Positions 1 through 11,779 of a stretch of 64,000 nucleotides of DNA are shown in pieces. The translations under genes were made by a program, and so were the position numbers. Origin of the DNA: Symmetrospora coprosmae. Taxonomy: Eukaryota > Basidiomycota > Cystobasidiomycetes > Symmetrosporaceae. A model generated the notes under the pieces. It was not told where the DNA came from, searched no databases, and saw only the letters and a list, made by a program, of their open reading frames with translations. Position 1 is the stretch's first letter. Every line of letters starts with the position of its first letter. The stretch covers positions 62,001 to 126,000 of the forward strand of contig VUYT01000032.1 in the NCBI GenBank assembly GCA_008802785.1, written 5' to 3'.

Positions 1-485
1 TTTTGCGGTTCCTGGCGGTGCCTGCCCGCCTGCTTCGCTGCTTGCTCCTCCTGCTGCTGCGGGTCTGTCTGTCTGTCTGTCGCGCTCGCCAAACTCACCG
101 CATTGCATCAATTCAGCAGTTTGCGTACCCACCATTAAGCGGGAGCAGCATTGCGTGGCAGCAGCAGGAGCACAGACTTGCAGGAGAGAGATCCCACCTG
201 GCCAGGCTCACCTCACAGAGGGGAAAAGCAACGGCAGCGCCACGCAGCAGGGCGCAAACAAGCACGGACACACAGACGCAGCGAACACCGCTCGACGACC
301 AGCAGGCACAGACACAAGGATACCTAGTGCACGCGGTGTCGCTTCTTGCGTCAACGCTCAGTATCTCGTTCGCACCAGTCCCTGCCTGCCATTCAACTCC
401 GAGCTTGCACAGCTTCGCCCGCAGGCACGAACGCGCAGATCCTCCAGCTCTCATCCCGTCGACCTAGAGCAACGACAACACCGCC
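1..485. other. Upstream region of the first gene, no gene seen
   Basis: C/A-rich sequence with several open frames on both strands, none with coding character or recognisable residues. The last bases before the ATG at 486 (ACACCGCC) make a good fungal start context. It probably holds the promoter and 5' leader of the following gene. Confidence 0.5.
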
Positions 486-1910
486 ATGAGCGCGTCGTAC
501 GTGCTGTACACGTCGCCCAACCACCCACCGGTGCCGGATCACCTCCCTGCTCTCGTGAGTCGGCCTTGTCGAGGCTCGAGCTGCGTGTTTACCTATCCTT
601 GGCCCCTTTTCCCTTTTTGGGCCTCGAGGAGGGTTCCACGAAGGAAGGGCACAGAGCAGGAGATGCTGATGCTGATGCTGATGCTGATGCTGCTGATGTC
701 CTTGCGCGCATGCTTGACAGATTGTCACTCCGTACGGCAAGCCCGAGCAGATCCTGTACACCTACCTGGTGAGTGTGTCACGGCTCGTGCACCCCAAGTT
801 GCGGGCGCGCCCACTGCAAGCGACACAGAGCGGCATCTGACACGCATATATGCACCCCTGCTCTCCAGCACACCAACTACAACAGAGAGAACTACCTCCT
901 CACCCCATCACCTCAGGGCGATCTCTGCGTGGCAAAGCTCTTTCCCCCACCTGCCGCGCCTCTCAGGCCAAGCGGAGGCAAGAGCGTCTCGGAGAGCGGC
1001 CATGGAGGACAGCCGGGGTCTTCGCTGCGCACAGTCAAGTGTGAAGCGTCAAGGAACTTCAAGTGGTCCATCACAAATTCGGGTGTCCTGACGTGAGCGA
1101 CTGCCAGATTCTCAGCTGGGCAGCGCCTTCAGTCCGCTTCGCTGACCCAGCCGCTCTTGTTCGCAACAGGCCGACATACAAGTGCACGCTACCATCAGAC
1201 GAAGATGGAGGGCTGGCAGACGAGCAGCCGCTTTTTCAAATCTCGAAAACGAACCCGTCCAGTCCATTCTGGACGCTGTGGTACTATGCCTACGCGGGAC
1301 GTAAGTGCCACGGCCTGGCTCGTCTCCTTGCTGCTGACGACACAGAGCTCACACTGTCGCACTGTTCATCAGACCTCATCCCGCCCCGCCGCATCCAGTT
1401 CGGACACATCAGCAAAAGCATCACGCCCGAGGGCAAGCCCATCACGGGCGGCGGGACGCGCGTGACCATCACGGGCAAGACGGACGAGGAGAAGGCGGTA
1501 TGGAAGACGCTGGGTGAAGGAAACGAGGATATGGTCGAGTGGGCGGTGATATGCGCGGCGCTGCACGCTCTTGACGATGAGATTGTGAAAGCGGCAGAGG
1601 CGGCTGGCATCAGGATCGGCGTCATGCCCGGCTCACAGCAAAAGGGCGGCCCGCTGAATGCATCAACCCCGCCCATGCCCCACAACATGCCTAGGCCGCA
1701 GCTGCACCCGACTGGACAGGCTGGCCCAAGCCACAACCAGCAGGTCCAGCCGGCGAGAGGACCGCCCGTCATTCCGAACTCGCGCGGCCCTCAGTCGCAG
1801 CAGCAGCAGCCAAGGGGACCACCTCCGCAGCAAGGTAGCGATCCTAGGATGCAGCGAGATCCTCGCATGATACAGCAGCAGCAGCAGCAGCAGCAGCAGC
1901 CGCCGCCCCC

Positions 1911-1942
<32 letters not shown>

Positions 1943-2871
1943 GTCCGCCTCAGCAACCGCCACAGCAATTCCAGCAGCCGCAGCCGATGCAGGGCGGAGG
2001 ATCGCCCAGCGGACAGCTGGGCGAGCGGCAACGTCTGCTCTCCAAGAACGGACCGAGACCGCAGCAGTCTCAGCCTCCTCAGCAGTACCAGCAGCAGCAG
2101 CAATCATCTCAGGCCTTCTCCCCGCCGCCTCGCCAGCAGACCTTCTCACCTTCGATACAGAGCTCGCCAAACATGCCCATGCCGCACCCTCAGCCGCAGC
2201 AGCAGCCGCAGCCGCATCAGCAGATGCAGAACGCACCACGTTCAGCCATGTCGCCGCCGATCAACGCGCGTCCTGGTCCGCTGTCGCAGCAGAGCAACTC
2301 TCGCGGCGCCAGCCCCATGCTGTACCAGAACGGACAGCAGCCGATGCGGAATGGCGGAAGCCCGATGCCGATGCCACAGCCTGGCAGCGACGGGCGCAGC
2401 CGCTCGCCCCTTCCCGCCCCTGGAAGCAGTGCGCCTCTTGCGAACGGCATGCGCAGCCCGACGTACCCGCAGCAGCCGATGCAATCGCAGCAGCAGCAGC
2501 AGCAGCAGTACCACCCTTCCTCGATCGGCAGCCGTGCACCGGGGCAGCGGCCACCGTCGGACCCTGCGCAGTACTCGCGGAACTACCAGTCCCAGTCCGA
2601 CCACTCTGCGCAGTATGGCCCGCCGCAGGGCCAGCAGCAGCCGCAACAGCAGCGCTCGCCCGTCAAGCGGCCGCAGCAGCCGCCTGCGCGCGTTGAAGAG
2701 GACGAGGCGGTCGACTCCGTTGCGTTCATGCTTGGTACGACGGCGCTCAATGATGCGACGTCGTACGACGACGATGATGACTCCGAAGCGATCGGGCACC
2801 GCGGGAACGGCGGCTATCAGCCCAATGGCGGGCATGGCAGTCGAGTCAACAGGCTGCTCAGGAAGCAATGA
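486..2871 (+). CDS. Conserved fungal protein with Gln/Pro-rich C-terminal tail
   Basis: Five exons fit in phase: 486-554, 721-768, 869-1092, 1170-1300, 1373-2871, giving about 656 residues. The first ~200 residues form a compact domain with motifs such as YTSPNHPPVPDHLP, NFKWSITNSGVLT, PTYKCTLP and AGHLIPPRRIQFG, the last assembled across an intron. I recall this domain as widely conserved in fungi without an assigned function, possibly LURP/tubby-like; that is memory, not a search. From about residue 215 the protein is low-complexity with long Gln runs (CAG tracts at 1798-2110 and 2488-2510), ending in an acidic patch and a basic tip (NRLLRKQ). The tail resembles those of transcription or RNA-associated scaffolds, but no function is assigned. 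Intron 1 contains a hexanucleotide repeat. Confidence 0.8.
661..696 (+). repeat. GATGCT microsatellite inside intron 1
   Basis: About five copies of a GATGCT unit lie within the first intron of the gene at 486-2871, just upstream of the acceptor at 720. Being intronic, length changes would not alter the protein, though it sits where branch site and polypyrimidine tract would normally lie. Confidence 0.7.
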
Positions 2872-3851
2872 GCAGGCTGTTAACGCTGGTCCTGATAGTG
2901 ATACCCCGGCGCGGAGTCAGCAAGAACCGTCGCCTGCTACAACTCCGCTGCTCAAGTAGCGAACGGCCCGCAAATGGCCCCAACGCAATCTTCCCTCTTT
3001 CATTTTCAGCGTACATATGTTTGCATTTCTAGAAGCAAGAGGGACCGCTGCGCCCCTGCTCGTACATGTTTGCAGGCACATACAGACTTTGTTGTTCGAT
3101 AGGCCCAAAGCTGGCTCAGCTCTTCTTCTTCTTGGTCGCAATGCTTCCCATGCGCTTCGACTTTGACCATCTCGGCGACATCTGGCATTGGGCACGGCCA
3201 GACAGTGGACGGTATCCGATACTTTGCGCGTCAGCAGGCGAAAAGGTCACCTTGTGTCGTTCGCCCGAGAGCCACTCAGATGTCCGGGAGCACGGGTCCT
3301 CAACCAGACCTCGATGCCTCGCCTGAGACCGGCGCTTCTGATTTCGGACTCCACGCACTGCCAATCGCTATGTCAATGCACTGACCGTCCTCTAGTCCTA
3401 TCCTGTAGGGCTTCCTCCGCATTGCTCTCTCACGCCCGAATGCGGTCGGCCGTTCCCCGGGTGCAGGCGGCCGCTTCTTCCGTCTTCCTCCTTCAACCAA
3501 CGGAAGCGCCTCTCCTCCAGAAGGCGGATGAAGGCGATATGAATGAACTGTGCGAGACCAAGCCCCGCTCTCAGGAAGCGGCAAATGTTTACCTCGCGGT
3601 CGAGTTCCCGGCGCCTCTCAGCCCGCATCCAGCCCGTATCCTTCTAACCGGCATCTCCTTTCAAGCTCGAAGGCGATGAAGCCCCTTGTGAATGCCCGGC
3701 TGATGGCGCTCGCCTCGAGATGCGGCTCTTTCACCCCGCTGCTAGCTCTGTTCCTTCTCTCTACCCACCTCTTCAGCCTTTGATCCTGGTTTGCAGCTGC
3801 CCGCCGCCTTCATCGTCCAACCTCTTTGTGACCCGCATCTAGCCGCGCAAC
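2872..3851. other. Intergenic, 980 bp; possible small minus-strand gene not resolved
   Basis: No gene on the + strand. On the minus strand a frame at 3116-3364 ends in a very basic tip (MGSIATKKKKS) and contains an in-phase candidate intron (donor GTGACC, CTGAC branch site, acceptor CCAG just before ATGTCGCC), and another open frame lies at 3398-3628. I could not build a complete gene with a start codon, so none is called. Confidence 0.3.
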
Positions 3852-5096
3852 ATGGCCGGCCTACTTGGTGGCGCTTCATCCGGCTCCTTTCCCGACCTAG
3901 ACACGCTGCCGCCAGCTATCAAGGCTGTCATCGATGAGGCCATTGGCAAGGCCATGGGCACGGCCGTAGCCGAGATTGAGCGCGTGCGCATCACCTTTGC
4001 TGTAGCGCTGGGCATAGTAGTTTGGGAGGTAGGTCTCAAGCGGGTGCTCTCCAGGGAGCTAGTAGAAGCTGACCCCTCCTGCTCTTCCGACCTCGCCCAG
4101 ATCCTCGCGACTAGCCACCTCGAGTACCGGCAGATATGGCAGAAGCGCGACAAGATCAGCCTCGTGACGTTTTTCTATACCGTCAATCGCTACTTCACGC
4201 CCATCTCCCTCAGCATTTCACTTGTCCTCCTCTACTGGCCCGGCTCCATGGAAGCTTGCAAACAGATTGTACGATGGACATACGTGGCGCCGCTGGTAAC
4301 ATACGCCGCATCTGCGGGCCTCCTCGGCACACGCGTTGTTGCCGTCTGGCAGCACAACCGCATCGTACTCGGCACCCTCATCGTGCTCGCCCTGTTCACC
4401 TTGTCGGTGCAGATTGCGGTCTTCTCACACGCGCAGGCGTATGAAATGCCGAGCAACATCAAGGTGTGCTTGCCCAATGCCGACTCGCAAGAATGGCTAT
4501 GGTAAGATCGGCCCTCTGCTCATGCTGGCGGCTGGCTTGACTGACAATGATCTTTTGTCTTCTGCCTGCAGGGCATACTTCTCGGTCGTTGTGCTATACG
4601 ACTCTGTCGTACTTGTCCTTTCGCTCGTCAAGACCATCAGCATCATCAGGGAAGGAGCCCAGAGCAGGATTCTGCAGGTCCTCGTCAGGGACCAGATTGT
4701 CTTCTTTGGCATGACTCTGCTAGTCAACGTCGCAAACCTCATCTACTACGGCGTCTCGGACCCGCAGCGCAACAGGTGGGTGGGCTGCTCTCTATCGCCA
4801 AATTTCCATCATGCTGACGCCCTCATGTCCGGCCTGTACAGATCTGCGATGTGTCCCATCGCCGTCGCCGTACGAGCATTGCCGCAAGCAGGATGCTTCT
4901 CAACGTGCGCTCCGCTGCCGACGAGGGACAGATGCCTCTGTCGGGCTCGACGTCCTTCCCGCTCTCTCTGCAGAAGCAGGCAGGCTCTGGCCTCGGCCAC
5001 ACCGCCATAAGCATACCCTTCCCAGCTAAGGGTGAGGATGAGGTGTACGTCGGCAAGGGTAGCGGCAGATCAGTCGATACCTTCCAGACACGGTAG
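3852..5096 (+). CDS. DUF6533-like seven-helix membrane protein, copy 1
   Basis: Exons 3852-4028, 4101-4501, 4572-4779 and 4842-5096 give 346 residues. The N-terminal signature (W-E-x-L ... EYRQIWQKRD ... VNRY) matches the basidiomycete DUF6533 pattern (YD-x-LxTL-x-E-x-xW-x-K ... RY); hydrophobic segments are consistent with about seven helices, followed by the family motif SIAASRMLLNVRS and a soluble Ser/Gly tail. It is the most diverged of five tandem paralogues: longer N-terminus, different first intron phase, no MNAETL start, and no introns where the others have them near helix 4 and helix 7. The third donor is uncertain: using GTGGGC at 4780 keeps the SIAASRM frame, whereas GTGGGT at 4776 would not. 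Function unknown; GPCR-like sensing is often guessed for such proteins but nothing here shows it. Confidence 0.8.
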
Positions 5097-5681
5097 TAGC
5101 ACCAGATCCTCTTAAGTCTCGCAGGCGGTCGCAAGCGCCAGGGTCAGCCGCCGCAGCACGGGCAGAGGGCAGGCGTCGCATCTCTATGGTATTCTCTATC
5201 ATAACATAGTCGTTTCCTGTACATTGTGTACACCACCTTCGTTTTTTCGGTTGGCATGATCTGCATTATTTGGGCTTCTGCGCCTTTCCCCTCCGGCCTC
5301 TGCATGCGCCTTTCCTTTCGCCTCGCGAGCTCTCGCCTTTCGTCCGCATTGAGGCTCAGACTCTGAGCACTTCGAAGTAGACACGATGCAAGCCCGATCC
5401 AGGGATTGTATTCTTGACTCTTCTCGCTTGGCTGTTGCGATCCTCCCCTGCTTCTGGGTTGCCATGAGTGATTAAGCTCCGGCCGGAGCAGGTCCACAAA
5501 CCCTCGGAGACCGGAATCATCGCGAAGACGGACGCCCAGTCCCTTGTCTCCTCTGCATTGTGCCGATAACCCGGCTGCAAGTCTCACACTGACAGTCCTG
5601 CCAGTCCTCCTCTGACACGCTCGGTGGTCCACTCGTGCATCGATAGTCCAGCATTTCTAACTGGGCACAGACGTCCTAGCC
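5097..5681. other. Intergenic between 7TM copies 1 and 2
   Basis: Short overlapping frames on both strands, none convincing. It should contain the terminator of copy 1 and the promoter of copy 2; no repeat shared with the other spacers of the array was noticed. Confidence 0.5.
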
Positions 5682-6967
5682 ATGAACGCCGAGACGCTCA
5701 ACGCCATGCCGGAAGGCGCGAAGCTGATGATGAGAGTCGGTCTAATGTCTGAGCTCGAGAAGATGCGGACTCTGCGAATGGGTGCGTCGTACAGTAATGC
5801 GCGCCACCATTATACGGCCGCGAATCTGATGGGACTAATGCCCGCACATGCAACCTGGCAGCTGTATTCGCGTTGTTCGCATACGACGTTCTGACGACGC
5901 TTGGAACAGAGCGCCGCGTTATGTGGTCGGAGAAGCCGTCGATAATGGGTTTCTTTTACTTCTGTTGCCGGTAGGTCATCCAGCTTACCAGTACGCTCTA
6001 ACAATGCTCAGGCTGATCCGGTCATCACTCGCAGCTACCTTTACCTGATCTTCCAAATCATCAACATGGTGTTGGAGCGTGCGGCTCTATCCGAGAAGAG
6101 CTGCGCCAGACTTATACGCTTCGTCAACGGACCGCCAATCGTCAGCTTCATCTGCGGAAGCGTCATTTTCATCCAACGACTATATGCGATCTACGGCAAG
6201 TCCTTGAGGGTGTCGATACCGCTCTAGTAGGCAACATCAATCTGTTTTCATCGATCCGGTCTGGACTGACGGACCTCCCGGCGATTCGCCATACATACAG
6301 CTTCCTCCTCGCTGCCTCTGTTGCGGTACAAGTGTTAGCTGTGGTGGACACTAGACCGAATCCTCTCCCACCTCTACTCTCCTTAGCGGGGTGCATCCCG
6401 GCAGGCGGGAACCGGTACTACTACGCCTTCCATGGAGCTACCATCGGGTTCCATTTCACGGTCGTACTGGTTACTTCCCTGAAGATCTGGCAACTGTTCA
6501 AGCAGTCCGACTCGCATCTCCTGCGGGTCGTTCTGCGAGATTCATTGGGGTGGTTCGTGGTCGTGACCGTAGTTGGCGTGGCGAACTTGGTGCGTACTTG
6601 CTGGCTTGCTACGTAAGGTACCCCGGTACTCGCTTGCTGACAGGTGTTCTGCCGGCACGACCTCCAGATCTACTACTTATACACAGACGAAACACGGAAT
6701 CGCGCCTTGCTCTCGCCCTTAGTTGCTGCCTTTGAGAGTCTCGCTCCAGCGCGGATGATGCTGTCTCTTCGAGGCGCAGCAAGCGCCAATATCCTGTCCG
6801 TGTCGGCCCCACAATTGAGCGGGACGGCCGGCCTGCCATTGACCCCTACGACACCTACAACACCCTTGTCTGGTCTGCCAGGAGGTTCGATGCCATCTTC
6901 ACCATCGTCACGCAAATATCTGGCGCCTCCGATGTCTCCACTGGCCATGGGCGTCTACAAGGTGTAA
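5682..6967 (+). CDS. DUF6533-like seven-helix membrane protein, copy 2
   Basis: Exons 5682-5781, 5862-5970, 6035-6226, 6301-6589, 6668-6967; 329 residues. It starts MNAETLNAMPEGAKLMMRV, a leader shared by copies 2-5, and exon 1 is exactly 100 nt in all four. The DUF6533 signature is present (AYDVLTTLGTERRVMWSEK, then CRY). Later motifs shared with copy 3 include LFKQSDSHLLR and ARMMLSLR. The cytosolic tail has the Thr-Pro run LPLTPTTPTTPLSG and ends near YLAPPMSPLAMG. Hydrophobicity suggests about seven helices with a ~70-residue tail carrying proline-directed phosphorylation-type sites. Unlike copies 3-5 it lacks the intron before the ARM-LxLR motif. Role unknown. Confidence 0.83.
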
Positions 6968-7536
6968 GACGCGAACGATGGGGCCGCCCTAAAGCGGTAG
7001 CGTGCAATATGGGCGTCCGCCAACGATCGCACGCTTCGCCTTTCACCACGTCATAATCGCCCTCCTCCTGTACGATCCAGTGCCTTCGCTATTCCTGTCG
7101 TTCTACAATCTCTCGGGTGGCTGCCGGTCTTTCCCTTTGAGCTTTGAAGTTCGCGCCGCTCGCTGCCTTCGACCATCTCGAGAGTCCTCGGGCACCACGT
7201 CAGCAAAGATCGAGCGTGCATAAACGGGGAAGCCCGACTCTTGCACCTTTGCTCTTCCTGCTGTACCCGTTGCTCCCACTCGCTCCCGGTCTGCCCCGCG
7301 ACCGGGCTACCCCCGCGGAACAGGCCCACCTTGAGACCGGAGCCTCCACGAAGATGCCCCGCTTCCTCCTCCTAACGGTGCTCTGCCTGAGAACGCAATC
7401 GCTCCACTATGACGCCTGCCAGAGCGCAGTTCAGGCCTGTTTTGACTCGCTCATTCGATACTAGCGCTTACCTCCTACCAGCGGCGGGACAGTACCCGTC
7501 ACTTCATCGCTCACCAATCCGGTTCAGGCGAGCAAC
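6968..7536. other. Intergenic between 7TM copies 2 and 3
   Basis: Pyrimidine-rich on the + strand, typical of a fungal promoter. Open frames here have no coding signature. No gene seen. Confidence 0.5.
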
Positions 7537-9054
7537 ATGAATGCAGAAACGCTCGCTGCTATGCCTGAAGGCGCACGCTTCGCCATCAAGGTGGCTCTAA
7601 TAGAGGAGCTCAGAAAGAGCCGTACCATTCGACCCGGTGAGCTACGATCGAAATTGCTTGACCGGGCATCATGATCATTGACTGAGACCATGCCCACGGT
7701 CCATGTGCAAAGCTATCTTTTCGCTTGTGGTGAGCAGCGCCGCCCTCCGTCATTGATATACCGGAGCGCGCCTGACACCTCGGCCATCGCCAAGGCCTAC
7801 GATGTTCTAACTACCTTGCCCAAGGAACGACAAGTGATATGGTCGAAGAAGCCCACATTCGTGACGCTGCTATATCTCATCTGTCGGTGAGTACTTGCCG
7901 CTCTGAAAGCCTGGCGTCGCTCAAGCTGATACGGGTCTCGCCTTCGCAGGTACGGGTTTATCCTCGCACAAATGGGCAACCTCTACCTCGAGCGCGCGGG
8001 ACTGTCTGCAGGGGCCTGTCAAAAGTCAATTCGTAGCTTGAACGTGCCGCCAGTCATCGTCTTCATCGCAGGCTCAACCCTCTTCATTCAGCGGCTGTAC
8101 GCGCTGTTCGACAACAACAAGAAGGTGTCGATCCCGCTATAGTGGGTCATTAACTGCGACGACATGCACTGCCATTCATGCTGAGAGCATGCTCTACACC
8201 TGTCCGTCTCAGCGTGCTGCTTGCTGGAAGCGTTGCCGTCCAGCTACTCGCGATCATAGACATGAAAGCGAATCCGCTGCCTTCTCTCCTGTCCTTGAGG
8301 GCTTGCACCCCTGGCGGACATAATGAATAGTAGGACTTGCAACAGTAGCTCATGCGCTCGGTGCCATCAAGCGCGTGTCAACTGACTGGCGCGTGATATT
8401 CCGCCATTCCAGCTTTTTGGGATTCCACCTGAGCATTCTCGGCTTCCATGGCGTTGTCGTCGTCGCGACGTGTGCCAAGATCTGGATGCTTTTCAAGCAG
8501 TCCGACTCTCACCTCCTGCGAATTGTGCTACGCGATAGCTTGTTTTGGTTCGTTATCGTCACACTTGGTTCGACGGCGAATCTCGTAAGTGCCCGCGGAC
8601 TGGCTACGCTTCCATCAGCCTGCTGGACGCAGTCCCCATCTGCTTTTGTCTCGCCAGATATACTATCTGCGCACGCCAGAGGGCAAGAACAGGGCACTTC
8701 TCGCCGCACTGGCATCTGGATTTGACTCTATCGCCGTCAGTCCCACGAAGGAGTCTACTCGGTTGTTCGCCACCTTTAGCTGATGACATTTTCTTGTCTT
8801 CGCAGCCTGCGCGCATGCTACTGAACCTCAGGTCTGCTGCGAACGGCAATAACTTGTCCGGTTCTGGCCTGCCGGTCGATAGCACCGTCGTCAGTCTTCC
8901 CCTCACGCCGACCGTGCCGACTTACTCGCGCGAGTCCCCGGTCGCAGCGATCGCTTCTCCTTCGACATCTCACACGTACCTGGCCCCGCCACGGTCTCCC
9001 ATAGCGATGCCTTCCGTCAAGGCAGTTGCGGACCGCAGGAGCCGTCTCTTTTGA
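7537..9054 (+). CDS. DUF6533-like seven-helix membrane protein, copy 3 (first splice junction damaged or altered)
   Basis: Clear exons: 7537-7636 (MNAETLAAMPEGARFAIKV), an exon ending at 7886 (AYDVLTTLPKERQVIWSKK), 7950-8141, 8213-8329, 8413-8584, 8658-8735, 8806-9054. All junctions from the second exon on are in phase. The first intron is the problem: in the sister genes the acceptor lies directly before the AxFALxxYD codons, but here the aligned bases read CGGCC instead of TAGCC or CAGCC, six bases of coding sequence are missing nearby, and every other upstream AG gives the wrong phase. Either splicing changed (or an internal ATG at 7690 is used, losing the leader) or the gene is decaying. 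It also has an extra intron at 8330-8412. The tail keeps LPLTPTVPTYS and TYLAPPRSPIAMP. Confidence 0.7.
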
Positions 9055-9724
9055 AGAGCACAGCAGCGCATTGTCGTGTCCGGGGAGTGAGGAGCTTCAC
9101 CAGGAAGTTATGCAGATACTCCGATTGGCCACGAATGTCCGTAGAAAATCTCAATGTATACGCTTCCTTGCATGTAGACTGCATTTGGCCTACTATCTTG
9201 CCCAGACTCTGACCCGCCACCGTCCGGAGAGTCAGGACGGGAACGGTTGGACTGCCGTGTCTTCCCTTTCTGCATCCCATCTTCTCGAAAGCTCTCTTCG
9301 CCCGAGTATCGGAGAACATGCGTACGCAGAGTCGTGGGCTCCCTTACAACGTCTGGACTTGATTGTTATAGACAGTCCCGGCTCACTGAGCACGGGGAAG
9401 ACGTCCACGCGAGCTCCGCCACATGCACGCACATGCACGGAGCAGCTCCATCGGCGCATCGGAAGCCTTACGAAGATGCCGGAGCCATACTGATGCGTGG
9501 GCGCGCTGGCCCGCTCCTCTTTGCTGTGCTCTAACCGTTTCAGCTTGGTCTAAAGGTCCTGTTTGACTGTCGTCCTATTCTCAGCACTCTGCCCAGATCT
9601 AAGCCTCACTCTGCCACCACCACACTCGCTTTCACCCCACACGAGACGAGCTTGTCTTCACACTCTCCCTCTAAGTCCGCTCCGAGCGCTCCGAGCGCTC
9701 TAAGCGATCCTAAACGCAGACAGA
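9055..9724. other. Intergenic between 7TM copies 3 and 4
   Basis: About 670 bp without a supported gene; short frames only. The last 100 bases are C/T-rich and include a doubled TCCGAGCGC unit just before the start of copy 4. Confidence 0.5.
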
Positions 9725-11176
9725 ATGAACGCAGAGACGCTGATGGTACTGCCGGACGGAGCGAGACTGGCCGTGAAGATCGCGATGAGCGCGGAAATGT
9801 CGAAGGTCCGAACGCTCCATACTGGTGAGTGCAGTCATAAGACATGACCGGAAGGTGGCGATGTGCCTGACCATTTTCACCGGTAGCCATCTTCGCGCTG
9901 GCAGTTTACGATACTATCTCTACCTTGCCTGCCGAGTACGAGAATGTCTGGTCAAAGAAGAAAAGCCTGATGACTTTGCCGTACCTCGTTTGCAGGGTGA
10001 GTTCGGTATGCCATCGACAGGCCTATTCAGGCCAGGCCTGCGGGGGATATGGCTAACCCTCACGACGTGTAACAGTACTTCTTCCCCATGTTCCACGCCG
10101 GCATCATTTCACTCGAAAGATGGGGAGCGTCATACGAGGCCTGTAAGGCCGTGGTGCGCTTCACTAATGTTCCGCCCATCATTACGTTTGTTGCCGCCTC
10201 GATTCTCTTCATCGAGCGCATACACGCCCTATTCGACCGCGATCGCCGGGTTTCGCTACCTCTCTAGTGAGCTCAGCGGCTTCAACGAATACTTGTAAAG
10301 AGGATGAACAACTACTGAGATCTACAGGCATCTGTTCTGACCAGCGCCCTACTTGCCGGGGTTCTTGCGGTCCAAATTCGGACAGTGGCCATGACTCGAG
10401 CGAACGAGCTGCCATCCCTGCTGGGCATTCCGGCCTGCGTGCCCGCACCGGGAAACTCGTGGTTTCTCGCTTATCACGGTGTCATGGTTGGATTCGACGC
10501 AATAGTCGTTGTTCTCACGCTGCTGCGGGTGTATCAGCTCCACAGACAGTCGAGGTCGCATCTGGTGACAGTCATCCTCAGGGACACAGTTTTCTGGTTC
10601 TCCATAGTGCTCGCTTCGGCATTGGCGAACATGGTAGAGCAATGTCCGCTGCTCGAATCGTGCGTACGCGCGTAAGCTGATCGTGCGCACCTTCGACCCT
10701 TCGCCCTTGAAACAGATCTATTTCACCGTCGCCGGAGACAACAAGAATCCGGCATTGCTCGGTAGGCCTCTGCTTCGCCCAACGTCTTATCGGATGCCGA
10801 TCACTGGCTCCATACTGACTGCTTTTTATCATGCGGTACGCAGGACCGCTTGCGATTATGATGGAAAGCATAGCTGTAGGATGAGGTCCTTCAGCGGCGG
10901 CCATGGGAAGGCGGAGGCTGACTCACCGGACTCACACAGGCGGCTAGATTCATGCTTGGTCTTCGCGAAGCTGCAAGCAGTCCTCTGTCTTTCTCGGGGC
11001 TATCAAATGCCGGTAGAGGAATCCCACTCACCCCGACTACGCCCGTTTCACCATGGACTGCTGTCGAAATGCCGGCCTCGCTGTCGTCTGGCAAGCACTT
11101 GGCACCACCCAGATCACCCCTTGCGAATGGCTTCCTCAACAAGACCGAAGCCAATCTCAGCGGGCGCGCCTTCTGA
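9725..11176 (+). CDS. DUF6533-like seven-helix membrane protein, copy 4
   Basis: Exons 9725-9824, 9887-9996, 10076-10266, 10345-10633, 10716-10761, 10844-10875, 10940-11176; 334 residues, all in phase. Leader MNAETLMVLPDGARLAVKI; DUF6533 core VYDTISTLPAEYENVWSKKK followed by RYFFP; loop motif ANELPSLLGIPACVPAPGN shared with copy 5; ARFMLGLREAAS after the last helix; tail IPLTPTTPVSPW and HLAPPRSPLANGF. The intron before RYFFP sits one base later (phase 0) than in copies 2, 3 and 5 (phase 2), an apparent one-base intron slide. It has the most exons of the array together with copies 3 and 5. Function unknown. Confidence 0.83.
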
Positions 11177-11779
11177 CGTGGTCGGATGCTCGCCTTCTGC
11201 AGACCTTGGGAGAAGTCATGCATTATCCCTCGCTAATTACGTCCTTGCTGTGTAGCTGTGTACAACGCCCGAATACCACTGCTCCAAGGCCATCGCATCT
11301 AGTCTCGCATTGCGCGAATTCTACGGGCTCTTGTGGTTCGGCGCACTTATGCATGAAGAGACTATGACAACATCGACATTCCCCTTCATTCCCTCTAACG
11401 CTCAGATCGCTTCGTGCGCTTCTGACAACTTCTGCTCTCTAGAGCTACCTGCCGGACCGGCAGAGGTCGATGCGCTGGAAGTTGACAGACCAGGTCTTCT
11501 CCCTTTCATCTCGTCCACACCGCTGCGTGCTATGCGAGATCTGACTGCCTGTCTAGCAGGCTTTCGGGACCGTTCCGCTAACAGTCCGAGCGAGCTGGAA
11601 TTCGCGAAGATGACGAGAGCCGCTTCGGAGGTGCATATGATAGGGCGCTGTCCGACTTCCCTCCTGATATGGGCAGCTGCTGTATCCAAGCTTGCAGGCG
11701 GGGCAAGCCCTTGCCAGCTTGGTCTTCTCCCCAGTCCCGCACAGCTCCGTCCGCAATACCGCACTTCTCCGTTCGCAGC
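11177..11779. other. Intergenic between 7TM copies 4 and 5
   Basis: About 600 bp; frames on both strands show no recognisable protein. Likely terminator of copy 4 and promoter of copy 5. Confidence 0.5.

Noticed and set aside
2242-2868. Arg/Leu-rich minus frames under the first gene
   Set aside because: Complement of Gln/Pro-rich coding sequence; composition is explained by the repeats.
4776-4841. 7TM copy 1 as a pseudogene because the GTGGGT donor at 4776 breaks the frame
   Set aside because: The neighbouring GTGGGC donor at 4780 restores the conserved SIAASRM frame, so an intact gene is the simpler reading.
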